Below, in pieces: positions 55,131-62,148 of a DNA stretch of 64,000 nt. A model generated the notes under the pieces. It saw nothing but the letters and a program-made list of their open reading frames with translations, ran no database searches and was not told where the DNA came from. The first letter of the stretch is position 1. Each line of letters opens with the position of its first letter. Made by a program: the position numbers and the translations under genes. The stretch comes from Paraburkholderia acidicola. Its GTDB lineage: Bacteria > Pseudomonadota > Gammaproteobacteria > Burkholderiales > Burkholderiaceae. The DNA lies in contig NZ_MTZV01000006.1 in assembly GCF_002362315.1 (NCBI RefSeq), forward strand, positions 2,046,001-2,110,000, read 5' to 3'.

Positions 55131-57239
55131 GTGGAGCGCTTGCAGATGATTGACAGGCTCCAGTTCGGATTCCGCCGACGGATCTATCCGCAGTTGCAGA
55201 CAGAGGCGACCGAGTGCGGCCTCGCCTGTCTTGGCATGATCGCTGCGTTCTACGGCTATGAAATCGATCTGCCCGCGCTGAGGCAGCGTTTTTCCGTGTC
55301 CCTGAAGGGACTGACGATGGCCGATCTGGTACGGATCGGATCGGCGCTCCAGCTCGCTGGCCGCGCGGTCAGCCTTGAACTCGACGAGCTTCAGTCGCTG
55401 CGCTTGCCCTGCATTCTGCACTGGGATTTCCAGCATTTTGTCGTGCTGGAGCGTGTGGCCCGTGATCACGTTGTTCTCGTTGATCCGGCCACTGGCACCA
55501 GGAAGGTCACTTGGGGAGAGATGTCACTGCACTTTAGCGGCGTCGCGCTCGAACTCACTCCGACCCCGGCATTCCAGGCGAAACGGGAGCAGCAGCGCAT
55601 CGGTTTAGGAGACCTGCTGGGCCGGACAACGGGTGTCGGGCGAGGATTGCTCAAGGTCTTTCTGCTGTCGCTCGCTCTGGAGGGCTTCAGTATCGTTGCG
55701 CCGTTTTACGAGCAGTGGGTCGTTGATCAGGCCATCGCTACGGGGGACCGGAATCTCCTGACAACGCTTGCCTTGGGCTTCGGGCTTGTCACGATCATCA
55801 GCATCATCACCGAAGCCTTGCGCGGCTGGGCCGTCACCGTTTTCTCGACGCTGGTGAACGTGCAGTGGACTGCCAACGTGTTCCGTCACCTGACACGCCT
55901 GCCGATCGACTACTTTGCGAAGCGCCACATTGGTGACATCGTGTCTCGCTTCGAGAGCATTGACGTCATACAGCAATCGCTGACACTGGGTTTTGTTGAG
56001 GCAATCCTGGACGGCGTGATGTCGACGGGCACGTTTGCCATCATGCTGGTCTATGACCGGTGGCTTTGTCTGATCAGTGTGTGTGCAGTGCTGGCCTATG
56101 CCGTCCTGAGATTCTGCCTGTATGGCGCCTTGCGCATGTCGAACCAGCAGCAGATCGTTTTTGCTGCCCGTGGTAGAAGCATGTTGATGGAGACCGTGCG
56201 CGGCATACAAAGCGTGCGTCTGTTTGGTAAGGCAGATGAACGGCTCTCGCGATGGCTAAACCTCGTCGTAGCGGGCAAGAACACCGGTCTGCGCACGCAA
56301 CGGTTAATGCTGGTTTTCCGCACTGCCCACCAGTTGATTTTCGGGCTCGAGTTTATTCTGGTTATCTTCCTCGGTGCGCGCACCGTGATGGATAACGCTA
56401 TGTCGGTCGGCATGCTGTTCGCGTTTCTCTCCTATCGCTCGCAGTTCACCGCCCGGCTGAGCGCGCTGATCGACAAGTTCTATGACCTTCAGATTCTCAA
56501 GCTTCATGCAACGCGGCTTGCAGATATTGTCCTCACGGAGCGTGAGCATGAAGGAGAACTGATCCGGCGCCCGGACGTCGATATCGAGCCCTCGATTGAA
56601 GTACGCGGCCTCTCGTATGCCTATGGGAAAGCCGAACGACGGGTAATCGACGACTTCGGTGTGACCATCGCCTGTGGCGAATCGGTCGCCGTTATCGGGC
56701 CATCAGGCTGTGGCAAGACAACGCTACTCATGCTCCTGGCAGGCCTGCTGAAACCCGACGCCGGTGAGATTCTTGTCGGAGGAATTCCAATCAGGCAGTT
56801 GGGGTTATCGAACTATCAGTCAATGCTTGGCGTCGTCATGCAGGATGACCGGCTCTTCGCCGGATCAATCGCGGACAACATCAGCTTCTTCGATCCGGCT
56901 CCGGATGACGCGTGGATCCGCAAGTGCGCAGAGCTCGCTTCGATCCGCGACGAGATTCTTGCGATGCCGATGGGTTTTCATACTCATATCGGCGATATGG
57001 GGTCAGCCCTGTCGGCCGGACAGCGACAACGGGTCATGCTGGCGCGAGCGCTCTACCGACGACCCCGGATACTGCTGCTCGATGAAGCCACCAGCAACCT
57101 TGATCTCGACAATGAGCGCTCGGTCAATCTCGCCATACAGGCGCTGAATATCACCCGTGTTGTTATCGCGCATCGACCGGAGACCATCGCGTCGGCGGAT
57201 CGCGTGATTGATCTTGCGCGCGCGAAGGCAGAAGCATGA
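55131..57239 (+). CDS. Peptidase-containing ABC exporter (C39, CvaB/RaxB-like)
   Basis: A 702-residue PCAT. Residues ~20-140 are a C39 cysteine peptidase with triad C29 (EATECGLACLG), H102 (WDFQHFVVLE) and D118 (LVDPATG), plus the oxyanion Gln at 23. Six helices follow. The NBD has GPSGCGKTTLLMLLAG (~residue 523), LSAGQRQRVMLARAL and ILLLDEATSNLDLD. It should cleave a double-glycine leader and export the peptide. A GTG is used as start; an ATG at 55146 with TGGAG upstream is an alternative. Confidence 0.95.
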   Translation: MERLQMIDRLQFGFRRRIYPQLQTEATECGLACLGMIAAFYGYEIDLPALRQRFSVSLKGLTMADLVRIGSALQLAGRAVSLELDELQSLRLPCILHWDFQHFVVLERVARDHVVLVDPATGTRKVTWGEMSLHFSGVALELTPTPAFQAKREQQRIGLGDLLGRTTGVGRGLLKVFLLSLALEGFSIVAPFYEQWVVDQAIATGDRNLLTTLALGFGLVTIISIITEALRGWAVTVFSTLVNVQWTANVFRHLTRLPIDYFAKRHIGDIVSRFESIDVIQQSLTLGFVEAILDGVMSTGTFAIMLVYDRWLCLISVCAVLAYAVLRFCLYGALRMSNQQQIVFAARGRSMLMETVRGIQSVRLFGKADERLSRWLNLVVAGKNTGLRTQRLMLVFRTAHQLIFGLEFILVIFLGARTVMDNAMSVGMLFAFLSYRSQFTARLSALIDKFYDLQILKLHATRLADIVLTEREHEGELIRRPDVDIEPSIEVRGLSYAYGKAERRVIDDFGVTIACGESVAVIGPSGCGKTTLLMLLAGLLKPDAGEILVGGIPIRQLGLSNYQSMLGVVMQDDRLFAGSIADNISFFDPAPDDAWIRKCAELASIRDEILAMPMGFHTHIGDMGSALSAGQRQRVMLARALYRRPRILLLDEATSNLDLDNERSVNLAIQALNITRVVIAHRPETIASADRVIDLARAKAEA

Positions 57240-58708
57240 GCACGATTCGCTCACGGAGCCGCTGGACGAGCATGCTGCAGGGCAGGCAGGTCATTGCCAG
57301 TCTGCTCTTCCTTGCATCAACCGTGTCGAGCGCGCATATGGACCCGTTCGACACACGCGCAGCCATTGACATGACACCACCGTCGACGCTGGCCGGGGAT
57401 GAGCGCGATGCACGCGCGTGCGCAAGTGAGTCCCTGCCGCAGCGCCTGTCCCTCTATGAGGCCGTGAGCCGGGCGCTTTGCAACAATCCGAAGGTGCAGC
57501 ATAGCTGGGCTAACGTGTTGATGAATGCGGACCAGGTCGGTGTCGCACAGGCGGCGTATCTGCCGACCGTCAATGCCAATGCATCGGTGCAGCGTGCCCG
57601 CAACACGTACACGAATCTTGGTCAGGGTCAACCGGACTGGACAACGCGGACATCGAGCCAGGATGCCTCTCTCTCGTTGTCCTGGGTGTTGTTCGATTTC
57701 GGACAGCGCTCAGCTAATCTGACTTACTACCGTCGTTTGCTGGATCTGGCGAAAGCATCCCATACCAATTCGCTGCAAACCATCTTCGAACAGACAGCGG
57801 AAGCGTTCTACAACGCTTGGGCCGGTGAGAGTACGTTAGGTGCGGCTGTCGAGGCCGAGGCCACTGCAGAGCAAAGCTATCGCAGCGCGCAGCGCAAGCA
57901 TGCTGCAGGCGTGGGCACACTGAACGACGAACTGCAGGCGCGGACAGCCTGGCAGCAGGCGACATTTGATCGCATCAACGCGGCGGGCCTGCTCAAGATC
58001 GCACAAGGCACGCTGTGTACAGTGATGGGGCTCGCTGTCGACACACCTGTTGCGATCGACGTCGACGTCGGCGCGCAACCGACAGCGCAGTTCAGTCAGT
58101 CAGTCGGAGACCTGCTCGAACAAGCCCAGAACGTTAATCCCAAGCTTCGAGCCGCAAGGGCCCAGCTCGATGCCGACAAGGCTGGTGCCGCGCGTGCGAG
58201 AAGTCAGGCGTTGCCGACCGTTTCCCTGACTGGCAACCTGGACAACGACCGGCAGGTTGCAGGGTATCCAGGTGCGACGCCTGAAAAATCGCGTGTCATT
58301 GGCATTCAGATCAGCATCCCGATCTTCTCGGGATTCGGGCAGGTCTACCGCCATCAGGCGTCCGAGGAACAGGTCAACATCGACCGGGCCGATTTGCGTG
58401 ATGCCGAGCTACAGGTGGCCACCTCGGTCTGGCAAAGCTACCAGACAGTGACGACCAGAACAGAGAGCGTCAACGTCGCCAGGTCGGAGCAAGAGAGTGC
58501 GCAGCAGGCTTACGAGGTGGCAAGCCGACGCTATGCGGTAGGAATCGGGGCTCTCCTTGACCTGCTCACGGCTCAGAGTGCGCTGGCGAACGCGCGTCGC
58601 CAGATTGTCCAGTCACAGGCCGACTGGCGAATTTCCCGGCTTCAACTCGCGCTGGCTATTGGCGTACTCGATGGCTGGCAGGGCGTGTCAGGAACGGAGG
58701 CGCCGTGA
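57236..58708 (+). CDS. TolC-family outer membrane channel
   Basis: A 490-residue TolC-type protein. A signal region is followed by two repeats of the OEP fold (LSLYEAVSRALCNNPKVQHS, LSLSWVLFDFGQRSANLTYY, then ISIPIFSGFGQVYRHQASEE). It overlaps the PCAT stop by ATGA and completes a dedicated tripartite exporter. Many colicin-V-type loci rely on the chromosomal TolC, so carrying a private one is notable. Confidence 0.92.
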   Translation: MSTIRSRSRWTSMLQGRQVIASLLFLASTVSSAHMDPFDTRAAIDMTPPSTLAGDERDARACASESLPQRLSLYEAVSRALCNNPKVQHSWANVLMNADQVGVAQAAYLPTVNANASVQRARNTYTNLGQGQPDWTTRTSSQDASLSLSWVLFDFGQRSANLTYYRRLLDLAKASHTNSLQTIFEQTAEAFYNAWAGESTLGAAVEAEATAEQSYRSAQRKHAAGVGTLNDELQARTAWQQATFDRINAAGLLKIAQGTLCTVMGLAVDTPVAIDVDVGAQPTAQFSQSVGDLLEQAQNVNPKLRAARAQLDADKAGAARARSQALPTVSLTGNLDNDRQVAGYPGATPEKSRVIGIQISIPIFSGFGQVYRHQASEEQVNIDRADLRDAELQVATSVWQSYQTVTTRTESVNVARSEQESAQQAYEVASRRYAVGIGALLDLLTAQSALANARRQIVQSQADWRISRLQLALAIGVLDGWQGVSGTEAP

Positions 58709-58956
58709 AGGATGGTCTCTTCCCGACTCGGTTGCCTCCCGCGTTCCATCGCACTTGCGACGCTTTGTGCTGTAGCGAGCAACTATTTTTACAACCAGTA
58801 GGATATTCACGCAAAAGGAGGCCAATCGATCCACGATCTAATACGAACCATACCGCTATGAACAAAGTATCAGGATGTAGCGATTCGGGGTTCTTCGGAA
58901 AACCTGATGTCGCGTTTTCTCAATCTTTATCAATGGTGTTGATATGCGTGAATTGA
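58705..58956 (+). CDS. Doubtful open frame between tolC and the precursor gene
   Basis: It starts at a GTG overlapping the TolC stop (GTGA) and ends inside the precursor's first codons. The 83 residues (MKDGLFPTRLPPAFHRTC...) show no domain. An internal ATG at 58858 would give a 32-residue peptide. It could be a leader that couples precursor translation, or decayed DNA. Confidence 0.25.
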   Translation: MKDGLFPTRLPPAFHRTCDALCCSEQLFLQPVGYSRKRRPIDPRSNTNHTAMNKVSGCSDSGFFGKPDVAFSQSLSMVLICVN

Positions 58957-59252
58957 AAGAGCATGAACTGTTGCTGGTCGGTGGTGGGATTGATCAGGAG
59001 GAATCCTCTAATGGCGGAGGCGCAGTTTTCGGAAGCGGGGGTTTCGCCGGTGCTGGAGGCATCTCTGGCGCTTGGGGTGATGCGGCCGCTACCGCAATGG
59101 GAACTGGTGCAACCGCTGGTATGACCGCTGCCATGACCGGTTCGGTCAATCCGAGCACGGCTTTCGTTTACGGATTAGTCGCCGGAGGGGTTGGTTCGCT
59201 GGTCAAGACCGGAGTAACAAAGGTTCTCAATGGTGGCAAGCCTCCTCGGTAA
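58944..59252 (+). CDS. Double-glycine-leader bacteriocin/microcin precursor
   Basis: A 102-residue precursor. The leader MRELKEHELLLVGGG fits the class II/colicin V consensus when cut after Gly15: L at -12, E at -8, L at -7, V at -4, G at -2 and -1. The predicted mature peptide has 87 residues, rich in Gly/Ala/Ser (AVFGSGGFAGAGGISGAWG, FVYGLVAGGVGSLVKTG), without Cys, with GxxxG helices suited to membrane insertion. It lies 235 bases after the TolC gene of a C39 exporter, which should process it. No clear ribosome site is seen. No sequence relative was recognised beyond the leader. Confidence 0.82.
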   Translation: MRELKEHELLLVGGGIDQEESSNGGGAVFGSGGFAGAGGISGAWGDAAATAMGTGATAGMTAAMTGSVNPSTAFVYGLVAGGVGSLVKTGVTKVLNGGKPPR

Positions 59253-59342
59253 GGAGCATTAGGAATAGGTTTTAGTCTCTTCGGCTCAAATTTTCGTTCC
59301 CTAGGGCGCCAATTTTTTGCTGCCGATATGATTGTTGGTTTT

Positions 59343-59370
59343 AACACCTCGTCCTAGTGGGCGAGGTGTT
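59343..59370. terminator. Strong hairpin after the precursor gene
   Basis: AACACCTCGTCC and GGGCGAGGTGTT form a 12-bp stem (one G-T pair) with a TAGT loop, 90 bases past the precursor stop. No T-run follows on either strand, so it may attenuate transcription or protect the 3' end rather than terminate fully. Confidence 0.5.
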
Positions 59371-59409
59371 CATTGATGGCTGGTGGTGGGATAACGGAGA
59401 GCAAAATTT

Positions 59410-59610
59410 ATGTTTAACTTGATGAAATATCTGCCAATTGTCGTTCGGTCGCTACATGTTGGCTTCATGTTTGCGGCAATTGATTTTTTTGCTATCAGAC
59501 TTGGTTTTTCCGTGTCTGTTGGATTGACTATATTTGTAACCTTAACTTCTGTTCTCTTAAGTCAATTATTCTGTACATATTTCGAATCTCTAGGAAATAG
59601 GAACGACTGA
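59410..59610 (+). CDS. Small two-helix membrane protein, candidate immunity protein
   Basis: A 66-residue protein from ATG behind GGAGA. It has two hydrophobic spans (LHVGFMFAAIDFFAIRLGF and VGLTIFVTLTSVLLSQLFC) and a polar end. The DNA is visibly AT-rich compared with the flanking genome. Its size, topology and position 157 bp after the precursor are typical of bacteriocin immunity genes; no sequence family was recognised. Confidence 0.6.
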   Translation: MFNLMKYLPIVVRSLHVGFMFAAIDFFAIRLGFSVSVGLTIFVTLTSVLLSQLFCTYFESLGNRND

Positions 59611-60042
59611 GACAGGCTGATGACGTGGTCAACATATCGCCAATAAGTCATCGAGATGGGCGGTCTGGGGCAGTGTTGATGATGATCAGGCGTGACCGGT
59701 CAGACTGGTTGTGCTCCAGCAACGTCAGTTGGAAACTTGTTTGTCCAACTGGGTGCAGTGAACCAGAATGTCCATGCAGTAAAGTGCCAACGCGAAGGCT
59801 TCCTTTGGCTGGATTCACGGTAATCCCCGGAGGGCGGCCAGCAGGTGCAAGTATCTTGGGCACCCATACTTCAATGCCGTCCGCCCCAACACCTACACCG
59901 CAACCAGTCCCGAGCCCTGGCTCGCCCAAGAGAAGTGGGAAAGCGATACCCCACGCGTTTTCTGTTGCATGAGTTAATTTAAACGTGAATTCAGGATCGG
60001 GAATTCCCCGGGTTTTAATTTATTTATTTCAACGAGGAAATT
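59611..60042. other. Unresolved segment with opposing small open frames
   Basis: A plus-strand frame (59625-59972, Pro/Ser-rich end) and a minus-strand frame (59648-59929, Gly-rich) overlap, and neither has a good ribosome site or known domain. Other frames give protein-like pieces broken by stops, so a decayed gene is possible. The segment is more GC-rich than its neighbours. It includes the inverted 13-mer shared with 53729-53741. Confidence 0.4.
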
Positions 60043-60261
60043 ATGAATATAAAGGACATTGTTTTTATATTAATTCTATCGACAATTCTCACATTGGGAT
60101 TGTTCGGTATGGCAGCTTTATTTGCGAAAAATATAATTCAATGGTTCCATTCATTGCCGGTGGCGACAGCAAGATTGATTATTAGCTTTTCTTGGATCGG
60201 ATCGTGCATAGCGGCGATCGTTGCCTCGCGGAGGTATCGTATTTATCGAAGAGAAAATTGA
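60043..60261 (+). CDS. Second small two-helix membrane protein, alternative immunity candidate
   Basis: A 72-residue protein with ATG behind GAGGAAATT. Two hydrophobic spans (IVFILILSTILTLGLFGMAAL and ARLIISFSWIGSCIAAIVA) are joined by a short loop, and the C-terminus is basic (SRRYRIYRREN). The DNA is AT-rich. It is about 790 bp from the precursor, so it is less certain than the first candidate. Confidence 0.6.
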   Translation: MNIKDIVFILILSTILTLGLFGMAALFAKNIIQWFHSLPVATARLIISFSWIGSCIAAIVASRRYRIYRREN

Positions 60262-60322
60262 CAAGGATTGTGGTGGCCTATCTGCATCCGGTATTCCGAA
60301 TGGGTGAGTGATTTTTCTGACA

Positions 60323-60565
60323 TCAAAAATCTCCGAGCATGTTCCGCTTGATGTGATGCGCGAGCCCTTCCTCGACACGCTTCGCGAGCAGCGGCCCCTG
60401 AAACGAATTCGCCGTGCGCGACACGAGCGCGATGATGCCGAACAGCGCAAATGAAACGGCGATGCGGCGTGTCCGCACACCGGCGATGCGCACCGCGTAC
60501 GCAAGCGTGGCGATGACGTGGATGACGAACGTCAGTACGCAGATGGCCAGCAGTTGAATGTCCAT
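60323..60565 (-). pseudogene. amj: Truncated amj (alternate lipid II flippase) gene
   Basis: The 80 residues match the N-terminus of the Amj/DUF2837 family: LLAICVLTFVIHVIATLAYA, RIAGVRTRRIAVSFALF and SRTANSFQGPLLAKRVE. Complete members are about 260-280 residues. Here the frame ends after NMLGDF at a TGA, exactly where the island DNA begins. The rest is not found on the other side of the island within this window, so the gene is broken by deletion or insertion. Confidence 0.75.
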
Positions 60566-61017
60566 GGTCGCGATCGACGTGATTCGAAGTGATGGAGTGA
60601 TGAAGTGACGCACGCAAGACTCCATAGAAGCGGCCTCGTGCTCAACGTGCCTCTATTCTGTCGTCTGGCGTAATAGATTCTTGACGAAAGGAACGGTGAT
60701 CGGTTGTAACGTGCGCCGCGCGATGCCGAAATGCACCGTGCATCGTCGAAATGAAAGGCTTTTGTTATCGACGTGACGTCGAGCGGGCACACCGTTCACA
60801 CGACGACGAGCAACACGCGTGTGACAAAAATCGGCGCTCGATCATTCAGCTAATCGAAGGAAACCTGTCAGTCTGTCAGTAATATTTCGAGACTGCGGAA
60901 ACAGCCCACGTAACGCGTGGGCGCAGTTCTTCGTGACATCCTCCGGCCCATTGATGACAGACCGGCAACGCGCTGCAGACGTTGCCGATCATGTCCAGGT
61001 TTCCGCACGAGGGGTTC
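60566..61017. other. Intergenic region before the efflux operon
   Basis: No supported gene. It holds the amj promoter remnant and presumably the promoter of the RND operon. GAGGGG precedes the mdtA start. No operator could be picked out by eye. Confidence 0.5.
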
Positions 61018-62136
61018 ATGAAGAGAAGGCATATCGGCTGGGCGATCGTCGTCCTGGTAGTGGTGGTCCTTGCGGTGTGGTTCTTTCATTTCCGCCATCC
61101 GGCCAGCAAGCAAGCCGCGCCCGCACCGGGCACGCCGGTCTCCGCGGTGGCGACGAAACTTGCCGACGTACCCGTCTATATCGATTCGCTCGGCACCGTG
61201 ACGCCGACGCGCTCCGTCACGGTCATCACCCAGGTTAACGGGATTCTCGATACCGTCGATTTCAAGGAAGGCCAGGTCGTCCGCAAAGGCCAGACCATCG
61301 CGCACATCGATTCGCGTAGCCTCGAAGCGCAGCTCGTTCAGGCGCAGGGCACGCTCGTGCACGATCAGGCATCGCTGGCGAATGCGCGTCTGGACCTGCA
61401 GCGCTACCGTCAGTTGATCAAGGCCGGTTCGATCACACAGCAGACGCTCGACACCCAGGTCGCCACCGTCAATGAGGACGAAGGCACGGTCAAAGCCGAC
61501 ACGGGCAACGTGCAGAACCTGCAGGTGCAGGTGAGCTATTGCACGATCACGTCGCCGGTGGATGGCGTGGTGGGCCTGCGGCTCGTCGATCCGGGCAACT
61601 ACGTGACTACGGCGAGCACGACCGGCATCGCGGTAATTACGCAGTTGCAGCCGGCCACGGTCGTCTATGCGGTGCCCGAGGACTATCTCGGCCAGATCCA
61701 CAAGGCGATGACACGCGGCGCAGTGCCCGTGCTCGCGTACGACCGCGACAAGAAGAGTTTGCTCGCGCAGGGCACATTGCTCGCGCTCGACAATCAGGTC
61801 GACACGTCCACCGGTACGGTGAAGGTCAAGGCCGAATTCCCGCAATCGGGCGACACGCTGTTTCCGAATCAGTTCGTCAATGCGCGGATGCAGGCCGACA
61901 CGCTGCAGCAGGTACCGGTCGTGCCGACCGCGGCGATCCAGCACGGCAGCATCGGCGACTTCGTGTTTATCGTCGGCGCGGGCGACAAGGTCGCGCTGCG
62001 CAACGTGAAGGTCGGCCCGGTGAGCGGTGACAGCACGGCGATTCTCGACGGTGGTGTGAAAGCCGGCGAACAGGTCGTGACCGACGGCGCAGACAAGCTC
62101 GACAACGGCTCGCGCGTGCGCGTCGTCTCGCACTAG
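61018..62136 (+). CDS. mdtA: RND efflux periplasmic adaptor (MdtA-like)
   Basis: A 372-residue membrane fusion protein. One N-terminal membrane anchor (WAIVVLVVVVLAVWFFHF) precedes the lipoyl half-motif DTVDFKEGQVVRKGQTIAHI and the second half YCTITSPVDGVVGLRLVDPG, then β-barrel and membrane-proximal domains. It works with MdtB/C-type pumps and a TolC partner to export drugs. The start at 61018 removes a 12-residue in-frame extension. The pump gene follows 12 bases later. Confidence 0.92.
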   Translation: MKRRHIGWAIVVLVVVVLAVWFFHFRHPASKQAAPAPGTPVSAVATKLADVPVYIDSLGTVTPTRSVTVITQVNGILDTVDFKEGQVVRKGQTIAHIDSRSLEAQLVQAQGTLVHDQASLANARLDLQRYRQLIKAGSITQQTLDTQVATVNEDEGTVKADTGNVQNLQVQVSYCTITSPVDGVVGLRLVDPGNYVTTASTTGIAVITQLQPATVVYAVPEDYLGQIHKAMTRGAVPVLAYDRDKKSLLAQGTLLALDNQVDTSTGTVKVKAEFPQSGDTLFPNQFVNARMQADTLQQVPVVPTAAIQHGSIGDFVFIVGAGDKVALRNVKVGPVSGDSTAILDGGVKAGEQVVTDGADKLDNGSRVRVVSH

Positions 62137-62148
62137 CGGGCGCGTCCA

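Noticed and set aside
59625..59972. 115-codon plus-strand frame as a bacteriocin gene
   Set aside because: It has no double-glycine leader and no ribosome site, and the opposing strand is equally open; it is listed only as an unresolved segment.
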